A stretch of 7,321 nucleotides of DNA from Streptosporangiaceae bacterium (GTDB lineage Bacteria; Actinomycetota; Actinomycetes; Streptosporangiales; Streptosporangiaceae). A program made the position numbers and the translations under genes. Location of the stretch: the NCBI GenBank assembly GCA_030052355.1, contig JASIGS010000105.1:1-7321 (forward strand), given 5' to 3'. The notes under the pieces are model-generated. The model saw only the letters and a list, made by a program, of their open reading frames with translations, was not told where the DNA came from and did not search any database. Positions 1 through 6,066 of this stretch are shown here, in pieces; within the stretch, counting starts at the first letter, position 1, and each line of letters begins with the position of its first letter.

Positions 1-74
1 ATCCGAGCAGCAATCCGCTGTCCGCGATCGATGCCGCCAGGGTGGTGCTCAACTGGGGCTTCGACAACTCCTAG
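1..74 (+). CDS. Possible C-terminal end of a protein cut by the window edge
   Basis: In the third forward frame the first 69 bases read as a plausible protein tail ending in ARVVLNWGFDNS and a TAG stop at 72-74. There is too little sequence to name a family. It may be the true end of a gene that starts outside the window. It may also be one more piece of the decayed gene that continues to the right, because the downstream frame carries on with family-like residues only a few bases after this stop. Nothing here fixes a function, and the frame choice rests only on the protein-like residue mix. Confidence 0.3.
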   Translation, partial: PSSNPLSAIDAARVVLNWGFDNS

Positions 75-344
75 GTCACCCGGAAATCCAGATCGCATGG
101 GCGGACATCATGCTCTGGGCCTGGCCGCTAGCCCGCCGCGGAGCTGGGCGACACCCGTACCACCACCGAACTGCTCGGGCTGCTCGACCAGGCTGAGCAT
201 CTCACCGGGGCCGGCGACTCGGCGGCCGCGGCCCAGGCCGGCGCCGAGGCTCGAGACATAGCCGGGCGGCTGCGCTGCCAGCCCGTGCTCAACCGAATCG
301 GCGACTTGGCCAGCACGCCGGCCCGCGCCGCCAGGACGTTGTAG
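75..344 (+). pseudogene. Decayed C-terminal remnant of a large ATPase/cyclase- or LuxR-type regulator
   Basis: Protein-like residues run through two frames. The second forward frame gives IQIAWADIMLWAWPLA (about 86-133). The third frame then takes over near 135 with AAELGDTRTTTELLGLLDQ and continues to EARDIAGRLRCQPVLNRIGDL, ending at TAG 342-344. The order 'WPLA..AA.ELGDT...LL.LLD' and 'EARDIA.RL.CQP.L.R' is what I recall from the C-terminal tetratricopeptide-like tail of large actinobacterial regulators with an ATPase domain (annotated as adenylate/guanylate cyclase, AAA or LuxR proteins). In those proteins the two blocks are normally separated by several dozen residues. Here they join directly at an LLD motif, which suggests an internal deletion besides the frameshift. 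No start codon or signal for separate translation is seen. The family is a judgement from memory; the broken frame is visible directly. Confidence 0.45.
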
Positions 345-502
345 CAATTCGGGCGACGCAAACCGGTTGAAGCCGGGCACGATTCTGGGGGCAACCGGCA
401 CAACGTTCAAATTCCAAGATCTTTTATGGCCAGTTGAGCGTCCTGGGCAGCGACTTGACCGGGACTTTGCGCCGTGCGCAGTAATCCCCCGCCGACGGCC
501 CC
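345..502. other. Stretch without a gene between the decayed remnant and the operon end
   Basis: All open frames here look like shadows rich in Arg, Pro and Ser, without a ribosome binding site or recognisable domain. A small CCGG-TTGAAG-CCGG hairpin (362-375) lies 17 bases after the remnant's stop and may be a leftover terminator. The stretch is somewhat more AT-rich around 405-435. Otherwise I see nothing in it. Confidence 0.5.
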
Positions 503-540
503 GGCTGTGGCCCCGCCGAGCGCAGGGCGGGGGCACAGCC
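503..540 (-). terminator. Strong hairpin downstream of the debranching-like gene
   Basis: The arms 503-517 and 526-540 can pair over 15 positions with one mismatch, around an 8-base loop. The stem is very GC-rich. It begins 17 bases after the stop of the minus-strand glycosidase gene, the usual place for an intrinsic terminator. No T-run follows on the minus strand, which is common for actinobacterial terminators. A role in protecting the mRNA 3' end is also possible. Confidence 0.6.
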
Positions 541-557
541 GTTCCAAACAGTCGCTG

Positions 558-2696
558 TCAGCCGGAGCGCGCCGGACGCGGCGTCGGGATGACCTCGATG
601 CTGACGGGCTCGAGTCCGGTGATCTCCCACCGGCCGGCGCCGATCTCAACGGCGAGCCTCGACTTGCCGACGCGCAGCCCGCTGACCCGCAGCGGCAGGT
701 ACTGCTCGGGGATCTCCGGCGAGCACCACAGCTGCCCACTGGACACCTCCGGGGTGAACCGGAGCAGGCTGTGCAGCAGCAGCAGTGGCGCGGCCGCCGC
801 CCATGCCTGCGGCGAGCAGGACGTGGGATAAGGCACCGGCGTGGAGAACTCGTCCCTGGCGAAGCCGCAGAACAGCTCGGGCAGCCGGTAGCCGAACAGC
901 CGTGATGCCTCGATGATCGCGCGCGTCACCCGCTGGGCGTGCTCGACGAAGCCGTAGCGCATCAGGCCCGCCGCGCAGATGGCGTTGTCGTGCGGCCATA
1001 CCGAGCCATTGTGGTAGCTCATCGGGTTGAACGCGGCCATCGAACTGGCCAGCGTCCTGATGCCCCAGCCGCTGAACATGTCGGGCGACATGAGGTGGCG
1101 CGCGACCGATGCGGCCTTGTCCTTGTCGACTATCCCGGTCCACAGGCAGTGGCCAATGTTCGAGGCGAGCGAGTCGATCTGCCGCTTGTCGCGATCGAGG
1201 CCGACCGCGTACCAGCCCTTGTCGGCGACCCAGAACTGAGCGTTGAACTCTCGCTTGAGCTGCTTGGCCTTTTTCCGCCATAGGGTGGCGCCCTTGTTGT
1301 CGCCGGCCTGCGCCGCCAGGCTGGCCCGCGCACGGTACGCCGCGTAGGTATAGCCCTGGACCTCGGCCAGGGCAATCGGCGCCTCGGCTATCGTGCCGTC
1401 GGCGAAATTGATCCCGTCCCAGGAGTCCTTCCAGCCCTGGTTGACCAGGCCGCGGCTGGTCTTGCGGGCGTACTCGACGAACCCGTCGCCGTCGGCGTCA
1501 CCGTACTGGCAGATCCACTCCAGTGCCCGGTCGGCGTGCGGCAGCAGCGCGGAGATCGCGCTGTCCTTGCCGCCCCACCGCTGCAGTTCACCGAGCAGCA
1601 TGACAAACAGGGGGGTCGCGTCGACGCTGCCGAAGTAGGCGCTGTGGCCGCCGAGCGCGAAGGATGCCGCGGGGCCGAACCGCACCTCGTGCAGGATCTT
1701 CCCGGGCTCCTCCTCGGACGCGGGATCGACCTCGCTCCCCTGCCAGACCGCGAGTGTCCGCAGCGTGCCCAGCGCGAGGCCCGGGTCCCACGGCAACAGC
1801 ATCCAGGCAGTCAGCAGCGAGTCGCGGCCGAACAGCGCCATGAACCACGGCGCCCCGGCGGCCACGACCGGCCAGCGCGGGTGCTCGGGGTCGAAGATGC
1901 GCAGCGCGCCGAGGTCCTCGACGCTGGTGCTGATCACCTCGGCCAGGTTGCGGTCCGGCGTGCGGACCTGGGGTCCGCGCCGCCGCCACTTGCGCAGCCT
2001 GCGAGCCGGCAGCGTGCGGTCGAGCGCGTGACCGCGCGGGTGCCTGAGCTTCATCGCCACGCCGTCGTCGACGGGAACGACCTCGACGCTGACGGTCCGC
2101 TCACCGTGGCCGGGCACGGCGAGCCGCCAGGACAGCACCCCGTCGTCGGCGACCTGCGGGTTCTCGTCGCCGGTGATCTGAAGTTCCTGCCGGCGCTCGC
2201 GCCTGCCGCTGGTAATGACCAGCGCAGACTCCGCGGTCGCCGTGCTCGGCGCGGTCCTAGGCCTGGACCGGCCCTTGACCTCGAAGAGATCGGCGAAGTC
2301 GGCCTCGGCCGTGAGCGCGAGCGCGCACCGCCTCGGCTTGGCCGAGGTGTTGCGGAGCGTGATGTCCTCGCGCATCCCGTCGCCGACATAACGACGCCGG
2401 ACCACGAGCACCGTGCTGTCTGCCGTCCCGGCTCGCGGCGGCATCCGGCCGAGAAAGGTCGCCGAGAACGGCTCGTCGTGCTGCACAGTGAGCGGCTGCG
2501 GCTCAATCCCGTCGACCGTCAGCTCCCACCGGGACAGCATCCTGGTATCCCGGACGAACAGCCCTTGCGGCCGGTCGGGCACGATGTCCCCGCCCGGCTC
2601 GCTGATGCAGAAGGTAGACCCCTCGATCAGCGTGACCGGGCTGTAGGACGGTCCCTGGCCTGGCGGCGGCTCCTCAGACGACCACGGCTCGCTCAT
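558..2696 (-). CDS. Glycogen debranching-like amylo-alpha-1,6-glucosidase, (alpha/alpha)6 glycosidase
   Basis: A 712-residue cytoplasmic protein without a signal peptide. Residues about 20-215 match the N-terminal beta domain of bacterial debranching-type proteins (PF14742 type: GSTFCISEPGGD, then FVRDTRMLSRWEL). Residues about 245-645 form the (alpha/alpha)6 catalytic barrel. Its hallmark motifs are FGRDSL (289-294), YFGSVDATPLFV (354-365), GWKDSWDG (421-428), WGIRTLA (544-550), YHNGSVWPHDNA (561-572) and RLPELFCGF (604-612). By analogy with GH63/MGH-like enzymes, Asp427 of KDSWDG could be the general acid and Glu607 of PELF the base; this is inference. A small C-terminal beta region (about 650-712) closes the protein. 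The start has an AGGA 9 bases upstream. The gene lies 42 bases after the stop of the glycosyltransferase gene, so the two are probably co-transcribed. The likely reaction is hydrolysis of alpha-glucosidic bonds in a glycogen-like glucan or a small glucoside. The true substrate cannot be read from sequence, and trehalose- or glucosylglycerate-type substrates remain possible. Confidence 0.88.
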   Translation of the reverse strand: MSEPWSSEEPPPGQGPSYSPVTLIEGSTFCISEPGGDIVPDRPQGLFVRDTRMLSRWELTVDGIEPQPLTVQHDEPFSATFLGRMPPRAGTADSTVLVVRRRYVGDGMREDITLRNTSAKPRRCALALTAEADFADLFEVKGRSRPRTAPSTATAESALVITSGRRERRQELQITGDENPQVADDGVLSWRLAVPGHGERTVSVEVVPVDDGVAMKLRHPRGHALDRTLPARRLRKWRRRGPQVRTPDRNLAEVISTSVEDLGALRIFDPEHPRWPVVAAGAPWFMALFGRDSLLTAWMLLPWDPGLALGTLRTLAVWQGSEVDPASEEEPGKILHEVRFGPAASFALGGHSAYFGSVDATPLFVMLLGELQRWGGKDSAISALLPHADRALEWICQYGDADGDGFVEYARKTSRGLVNQGWKDSWDGINFADGTIAEAPIALAEVQGYTYAAYRARASLAAQAGDNKGATLWRKKAKQLKREFNAQFWVADKGWYAVGLDRDKRQIDSLASNIGHCLWTGIVDKDKAASVARHLMSPDMFSGWGIRTLASSMAAFNPMSYHNGSVWPHDNAICAAGLMRYGFVEHAQRVTRAIIEASRLFGYRLPELFCGFARDEFSTPVPYPTSCSPQAWAAAAPLLLLHSLLRFTPEVSSGQLWCSPEIPEQYLPLRVSGLRVGKSRLAVEIGAGRWEITGLEPVSIEVIPTPRPARSG

Positions 2697-2738
2697 CAGG
2701 GCGAGTCCTGTCCGCTCCGCCGGCGGCCAGGAACCTCA

Positions 2739-3812
2739 TCAGGCGCTGACCAGCCGCCTGCGCGCCTCAGGGATGCGCCGGGCGTAGCCGCCCTCGGAGT
2801 CCACGACCCGGCGGTAGAAACGCTCGTGGTCGCGCGCCATCCGCAGCAGCGAGAACCGCTTCTCAGCGGCGTCGCGGCAGTCGGCACGGCTGATCTCGGG
2901 GACCCGGTCGACAGCGGCGATCATCTCCTCCTCGTCATTGCACAGATACCCGGTCTTGCCCGGGTCAATGATTTCCGGAGCCGCTCCGTTGGCGAACGCG
3001 AGGACCGGGGTAGCCGACGCCAGCGCCTCCGCCATCACGAGCCCGAACGGCTCGCGCCAGGTGATCGGGTTCAGCAGCGCGGTCGCGCGGCGCAGCAGGC
3101 CAAGGCGCTGGCCGAGCGGCATCTCCTGCGGCAGCTCGTCGTCCGGGTCGAGCAGCGGCTTGACCTCGGTCGTGAAGTAATCGAGTTCGGCCTGCTCGCG
3201 CATCTTCGTCGCGAGCACCAGCCGCCAGCCGGCCTTCTTGGCGACCCGGACCGCGTGATGCACGCCCTTGTCCGGACACATCCTGCCGATGAACATGAGG
3301 TACCCGCCGTCGCCGGGACCCGGCCGGTGCACCTCCAGGTCGATGCCGTGGTGGATGACGGCGCCGACCGGAATGCCGCCAGAGGATTTCGCCTGCGAGT
3401 AGGAGATGGCGACGATCGAGGCGTTCCTGGCGATCTTGCCGTAGATGGGCTTGGTCTCGGCTGAGAACGGACCGTGGTTGGTGGCCACGACAGGCGGCGT
3501 GCGCATGCCCTTGATCCCCGCGACGATCGGGCCGATCGTCGTGTGGTCGTGAATGAGATCCACGTCGGCCAGCGCCTCATACGCGGCTAGCACGTGCGCG
3601 GTCTCCTGCACGGTGACTCCTATCGGCGACACCGGCTGCGCGTACAGGTACTCGGTCGGCACCGGGCACCGCGACTCGCCGACCGTGAACAGGCGCACGT
3701 CGTGACCGAGCTTGTGCAGGCCCCGGGCAAGGTTGTCGATGACGACCTCGGTCCCGCCGTAGGCCGGCGGTGGCACCGGGACCCATGGCGGGGCAATCAG
3801 GCCGATTTTCAT
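2739..3812 (-). CDS. GT4-family glycosyltransferase (GT-B fold)
   Basis: A 357-residue retaining glycosyltransferase of family 4. The N-terminal Rossmann domain starts MKIGLIAPPW and carries PPAYGGTE (15-22), GLHKLGHDVRLF (31-42) and HDHT (88-91). The C-terminal nucleotide-sugar domain contains FIGRMCPDKGVHHAV (174-188) and the EX7E signature EPFGLVMAE (Glu254, Glu262), followed by ATPVLAFANGAAPEII. It has no membrane segment or signal peptide, so it should act in the cytoplasm or at the inner membrane face. I chose the ATG at 3810-3812 because GAGGAGG lies 9 bases upstream and the protein then begins with the family's usual beta strand. An ATG 13 codons upstream lacks these merits. It is the first gene of the operon with the debranching-like glycosidase, suggesting a shared glucan or glycoside. 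Donor and acceptor are unknown. The family also includes trehalose, sucrose, mannosyl and cell-envelope transferases, so no symbol is given. Confidence 0.88.
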   Translation of the reverse strand: MKIGLIAPPWVPVPPPAYGGTEVVIDNLARGLHKLGHDVRLFTVGESRCPVPTEYLYAQPVSPIGVTVQETAHVLAAYEALADVDLIHDHTTIGPIVAGIKGMRTPPVVATNHGPFSAETKPIYGKIARNASIVAISYSQAKSSGGIPVGAVIHHGIDLEVHRPGPGDGGYLMFIGRMCPDKGVHHAVRVAKKAGWRLVLATKMREQAELDYFTTEVKPLLDPDDELPQEMPLGQRLGLLRRATALLNPITWREPFGLVMAEALASATPVLAFANGAAPEIIDPGKTGYLCNDEEEMIAAVDRVPEISRADCRDAAEKRFSLLRMARDHERFYRRVVDSEGGYARRIPEARRRLVSA

Positions 3813-3821
3813 CGGTAAATG

Positions 3822-3828
3822 CCTCCTC
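3822..3828 (-). promoter_or_regulatory. Ribosome binding site that decides the glycosyltransferase start
   Basis: The minus strand reads GAGGAGG here, 9 bases before the ATG at 3812. This near-perfect anti-16S match supports the shorter 357-residue protein over the extended 370-residue reading. Confidence 0.8.
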
Positions 3829-3858
3829 GTGTCGAGCCGCGTGACCATCACGCTCCGC

Positions 3859-3890
3859 CCTTTTCCTCGCCGTAATTCGCCAGGAAAAGG
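3859..3890. promoter_or_regulatory. Inverted repeat upstream of the glycosyltransferase operon
   Basis: CCTTTTCCT (3859-3867) and AGGAAAAGG (3882-3890) are perfect 9-bp arms around a 14-base spacer containing TAATT. The repeat sits 46 bases before the glycosyltransferase start, in a region otherwise free of genes. It could be an operator or a 5'-leader stem-loop of the operon. The purine/pyrimidine bias of the arms (AGGAAAAGG) makes it stand out from the GC-rich surroundings. No regulator can be named. Confidence 0.4.
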
Positions 3891-4099
3891 CGATGGTGGG
3901 CGCGCGCGCCGGCTTCCGCGCGGGCATGCAGCAGCTCAGCCTCGGCTTTTCAGGCCTGCGCGGGCGCACGGCGGCACGGGGATTGAGCCCGGTAGTGCCG
4001 GTCGTGCAAAACCAGTTCCGGCTCCCGTTCTCTGCGCACCCGCGGGGAAGTGCCAGAGTTTCCGGCATGACAATAACCGTTTGTATAGAGCCGGTAACC

Positions 4100-4109
4100 G
4101 ATTGCAATC
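4100..4109. repeat. Perfect 10-bp palindrome GATTGCAATC
   Basis: This self-complementary decamer lies in the AT-richer island of the long divergent intergenic region, 288 bases from the glycosyltransferase start and 150 from the membrane gene. It could be half of a regulator site or chance. Nothing else supports a specific protein. Confidence 0.25.
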
Positions 4110-4246
4110 TTCCCCTAGGAAAGGCCCGGTAAACGCAAGCCGCGCTCGCTGACCGATTCGTCACGGCTCGGCGGCGTCACCGCAGTCCGCTGCGTGGTCC
4201 GGCAGAGACTTCATCTCGGGGCAGTCCTGTGAAGGAACCGTGACTG

Positions 4247-4252
4247 TATCTT
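4247..4252 (+). promoter_or_regulatory. Possible -10 box of a leaderless transcript
   Basis: TATCTT lies 6 bases before the GTG start at 4259, the spacing expected if transcription begins at the start codon itself. No Shine-Dalgarno sequence lies at a useful distance; the only GAAGGA is more than 20 bases upstream. No good -35 hexamer is visible, so this rests on the -10 and the missing ribosome binding site. Confidence 0.4.
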
Positions 4253-4258
4253 TGTTGT

Positions 4259-4969
4259 GTGACCGACGCAGCCCAGGAAACACCGGACGAGTCGGTACTT
4301 GCGCAGCAGGGCGTCGCCGCACAGCCGCGGATGTCGCCCGCCCGTGCTCTGCTCGCAGGCGTGCGGCAGCCGATCGTCGCGGTCCTGCTGCTCATCGCGT
4401 TTACTACCGCGATATCAGGCCGCGTGCTTGACGGCATTCTCATACTCGCCGTCGCCTTGTTGCTGGCCCTGGACGCTGCCAGATCCCGGCGGGATACCGC
4501 CGCGCAGCCAGCCCCCGCGGCAATCGCCGCTGCCGGGCCGGCGGGATCGCCAGTGCCTGCGCAGGCACGCCGCGGCCTGCGCAGGGTGCTCACAGGACTG
4601 GCGCTGGTCGCCGCCTGGGTGACGTACTCGGCCGTGGTCGGGTCGTTCAGGCGCTACACCTGGCCGGCCACCGTCTGCGTCCTCGTCCTCGGCTGCCTGA
4701 TGGTCGCGATCGGCTGGCAGGGCCCGCTGCGACGGCGCGCAGCACTGACCGGGCTGGCGCTGCGCCGTGCCTGGCTCTGGGGCGTCGTCATCGTGGCCGG
4801 CGGATTGTGGGAGCTCAGCTCGCTGCTGCAGCAGCCAAACCTGACCACGGATTCCTACGCGCACCCGACGATCAGCGCGCTGACCGACCCGGTGCTTGGC
4901 AGCCACCCCGGACGGTCACTCATAATCGCCGCCTGGCTGCTCATCGGCTGGTGGATGGCGGGCCGATGA
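4259..4969 (+). CDS. Six-helix membrane protein of unknown function
   Basis: A 236-residue protein starting at GTG 4259. This is the first possible start in the frame; an in-frame TGA lies at 4241-4243. A short polar N-terminus (1-36) is followed by probable membrane helices at about 38-53, 57-73, 110-128, 135-153, 171-189 and 218-234. An Ala/Pro-rich flexible loop (80-104) separates helices 2 and 3. The C-terminal part, LWELSSLLQQPNLTTDSYAHPTI followed by DPVL..HPGRSLIIAAWLLIGWW, is the most conserved-looking block and recalls uncharacterised actinobacterial membrane proteins. It has no transporter, enzyme or sensor signature that I recognise. Its last bases overlap the start of the small membrane protein gene in an ATGA, so the two are translationally coupled and probably work together. 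Function unknown. Confidence 0.75.
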   Translation: MTDAAQETPDESVLAQQGVAAQPRMSPARALLAGVRQPIVAVLLLIAFTTAISGRVLDGILILAVALLLALDAARSRRDTAAQPAPAAIAAAGPAGSPVPAQARRGLRRVLTGLALVAAWVTYSAVVGSFRRYTWPATVCVLVLGCLMVAIGWQGPLRRRAALTGLALRRAWLWGVVIVAGGLWELSSLLQQPNLTTDSYAHPTISALTDPVLGSHPGRSLIIAAWLLIGWWMAGR

Positions 4970-5166
4970 GAAGCCACTACCTCACGATCCTCGGTTACCT
5001 CCTCGTGCTCGGCGCCGGCGTGACCCTGCAGACGGTCGCCGTCCGGCGTCCCGACAAGGTGCCCTCACTCGGACGGGTTCTTACCCATGTCATGCGCACG
5101 CGTACCGGCAGGGTCGGGATGTGCGTCGCCTGGACATGGGTAGGACTGCACTTCTTCGCGAAGTAG
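4966..5166 (+). CDS. Small two-helix membrane protein, DUF6186-like
   Basis: A 66-residue protein beginning MRSHYLTILGYLLVLGAG. Helix 1 covers about residues 6-26 and helix 2 about 49-63 (VGMCVAWTWVGLHFFA). They are joined by a basic loop with RRPDKVPSLGRVLTHVMRTRTGR. The layout, with a conserved loop 'RR.....P.LG..L......R.GR' and a C-terminal 'W.W.G.HFFA', matches my memory of the small actinobacterial family annotated DUF6186, which has no known function. The ATG overlaps the previous stop (ATGA at 4966-4969). A longer reading from 4807 runs through the previous gene in another frame and is rejected. The protein is probably a partner or subunit of the six-helix protein. Confidence 0.75.
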   Translation: MRSHYLTILGYLLVLGAGVTLQTVAVRRPDKVPSLGRVLTHVMRTRTGRVGMCVAWTWVGLHFFAK

Positions 5167-5227
5167 GCCAGCAGGGGGCTGATCCGCACAAACGCTCATC
5201 AGCATGACCCTTGGTGCGTAACGGTGC

Positions 5228-5275
5228 CGTCTGGGCCAGCCAGACGAGCGAGGGATTACGCTCCTCGCCCGCTGG
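5228..5275. terminator. Hairpin-rich segment between convergent genes
   Basis: CGTCTGG (5228-5234) pairs perfectly with CCAGACG (5240-5246) around a 5-base loop. A second stem GCGAGG (5248-5253) with CCTCGC (5263-5268) follows, and it can be lengthened by CCAG (5240-5243) with CTGG (5272-5275) at the cost of the first. It lies about 60 bases after the small membrane gene stop and about 40 after the stop of the opposing secreted-protein gene, so a bidirectional terminator is the simplest reading. No T-run follows on either strand. The rest of the 5167-5313 gap shows no gene. Confidence 0.5.
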
Positions 5276-5313
5276 CTAACCCCACCAGCTTGACCCGGCT
5301 GGCCAGGCCGCTG

Positions 5314-5985
5314 TCAATTGCCGCCGGGCGGAGTCGACCCGGTGTACTCCCACGATTGACCGCCATCGCCTGCACACATGTCCGTGTCCACCAGGACCAG
5401 GTTCGTAGAGTCGCCGATGTCATTCTGGCTCAGGGCATCCGCCGACAGGCACCCGTAAGCGGTGTTCTCGTCCTGATACTCGGTCGTCAGCGTGTACGGC
5501 CCATCCGCGGGGGAGTCGCCGGAGACGACGGAGACCTGCCACTCTTGCGCCGCGATGGTTTTGGAGCAGGGCTGCAGGTAGAGAAAGCCCGCGCCACTTT
5601 GGGTTCCTGCCACCGGCCCGGCGTAGGTGGCACAGTCCGAGGTGCCCTGGAGCCTGTACTCGTAGAACGTGGCATCACCGTAAGTGGCCCCGGTGGTCAC
5701 CTGGCACCATTCCGCGTAGCCGTTGCCCTCATACAGGTAAAACGGCCCAACGTCCGAGATCACGCTCACGACGTTCGCCGTGTCGCTCGTGGTGTCAGTC
5801 GTGGCAACCATGAATTGGGCCGTGTCCGTGACGGTCCCGATGTCCGGAAGGTCATACCACTCGCCCTCATCGTGGCAGGTGGTGGCTGCCAGTGCGGCAG
5901 GCGCCGCACCGACAGCGACGGTAGCCAGGCCGATAGCGAGGGCTACCGGCATCACGGCAGCCAGCAGAACGATGAACCGTCTCAT
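5314..5985 (-). CDS. Secreted six-cysteine protein with two Q-x-W motifs
   Basis: A 223-residue protein with a clear Sec signal peptide: basic MRR, a hydrophobic core through about residue 30, and likely cleavage after ALA (31-33). The mature part, about 190 residues, has six cysteines (37, 94, 118, 140, 179, 204), an even number suiting three disulfides outside the cell. It is acidic and rich in Thr, Asp and Gly. Two Q-x-W motifs, QEW (147-149) and QSW (210-212), each follow a cysteine by a few residues. This recalls the repeating Cys...QxW pattern of ricin-type beta-trefoil lectins, but the first of three expected repeats is not clear. It may bind carbohydrate; that is inference, and no enzyme motif is seen. 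GAGGAG lies 5 bases before the ATG. It is a single-gene unit facing the membrane pair across a hairpin segment. It has no lipobox or sortase signal, so it should be released. Confidence 0.72.
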   Translation of the reverse strand: MRRFIVLLAAVMPVALAIGLATVAVGAAPAALAATTCHDEGEWYDLPDIGTVTDTAQFMVATTDTTSDTANVVSVISDVGPFYLYEGNGYAEWCQVTTGATYGDATFYEYRLQGTSDCATYAGPVAGTQSGAGFLYLQPCSKTIAAQEWQVSVVSGDSPADGPYTLTTEYQDENTAYGCLSADALSQNDIGDSTNLVLVDTDMCAGDGGQSWEYTGSTPPGGN

Positions 5986-5990
5986 TCATG

Positions 5991-5996
5991 CTCCTC
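5991..5996 (-). promoter_or_regulatory. Ribosome binding site of the secreted-protein gene
   Basis: GAGGAG on the minus strand, 5 bases before the ATG at 5985. It fixes the start directly ahead of the signal peptide. Confidence 0.75.
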
Positions 5997-6005
5997 TGCA
6001 TGAGA

Positions 6006-6033
6006 AAGGCCGGCGCTCGCCGCTGCCGGCCTT
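6006..6033 (-). promoter_or_regulatory. Leader hairpin upstream of the secreted-protein gene
   Basis: AAGGCCGGC (6006-6014) and GCCGGCCTT (6025-6033) form a perfect 9-bp stem with a 10-base loop. It lies 20 bases before the start codon, just outside the ribosome binding site. If the promoter at 6067-6094 is real, the stem sits in the 5' leader and could stabilise the mRNA or act as an attenuator. On the minus strand it is followed by TTTCTC, so a terminator for transcription coming from the acetyltransferase-Nudix gene is the other reading. Confidence 0.5.
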
Positions 6034-6066
6034 CCCCTTATACAGCCAATCTGCCATTCCTGTCCC

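Larger units (their letters stand above)
3813..4258. other. Divergent intergenic region, 446 bases
   Basis: No convincing gene: the open frames are Arg/Pro-rich shadows with no ribosome binding site. The region must hold the promoters of the glycosyltransferase operon (minus) and the membrane pair (plus). An AT-richer island at about 4070-4112 includes TATACA on the minus strand (4082-4087), a TAACCG direct repeat (4075 and 4095) and the perfect palindrome GATTGCAATC (4100-4109). No -35 element with good spacing to the TATACA box was found. About 3897-3970 is an extremely GC-rich stretch with two GCGCGGGC copies. Confidence 0.5.

Noticed and set aside
108..536. Minus-strand 142-codon frame over the left edge
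   Set aside because: It is antisense to the decayed regulator remnant, has no ribosome binding site or domain, and its residues look like a shadow.
1536..3464. A 642-codon plus-strand open frame across the glycosidase and transferase genes
   Set aside because: It is antisense to two well-supported genes with intact family motifs. Its residues are Arg/Pro/Ala-rich without any domain, and long antisense frames are expected at this GC content.
3813..3851. Longer glycosyltransferase reading starting MMVTRLDTRR
   Set aside because: The strong GAGGAGG site sits 9 bases before the internal ATG, and family members begin at that MKIGLIAPP strand.
3829..4152. A 107-codon plus-strand open frame in the divergent intergenic region
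   Set aside because: The composition is shadow-like (Arg, Pro, Ala), with no ribosome binding site and no recognisable motif, and it overlaps the probable control region.
4807..4965. N-terminal extension of the small membrane protein
   Set aside because: It overlaps the end of the six-helix gene in another frame and has no membrane-protein character. The ATGA overlap gives a better start.
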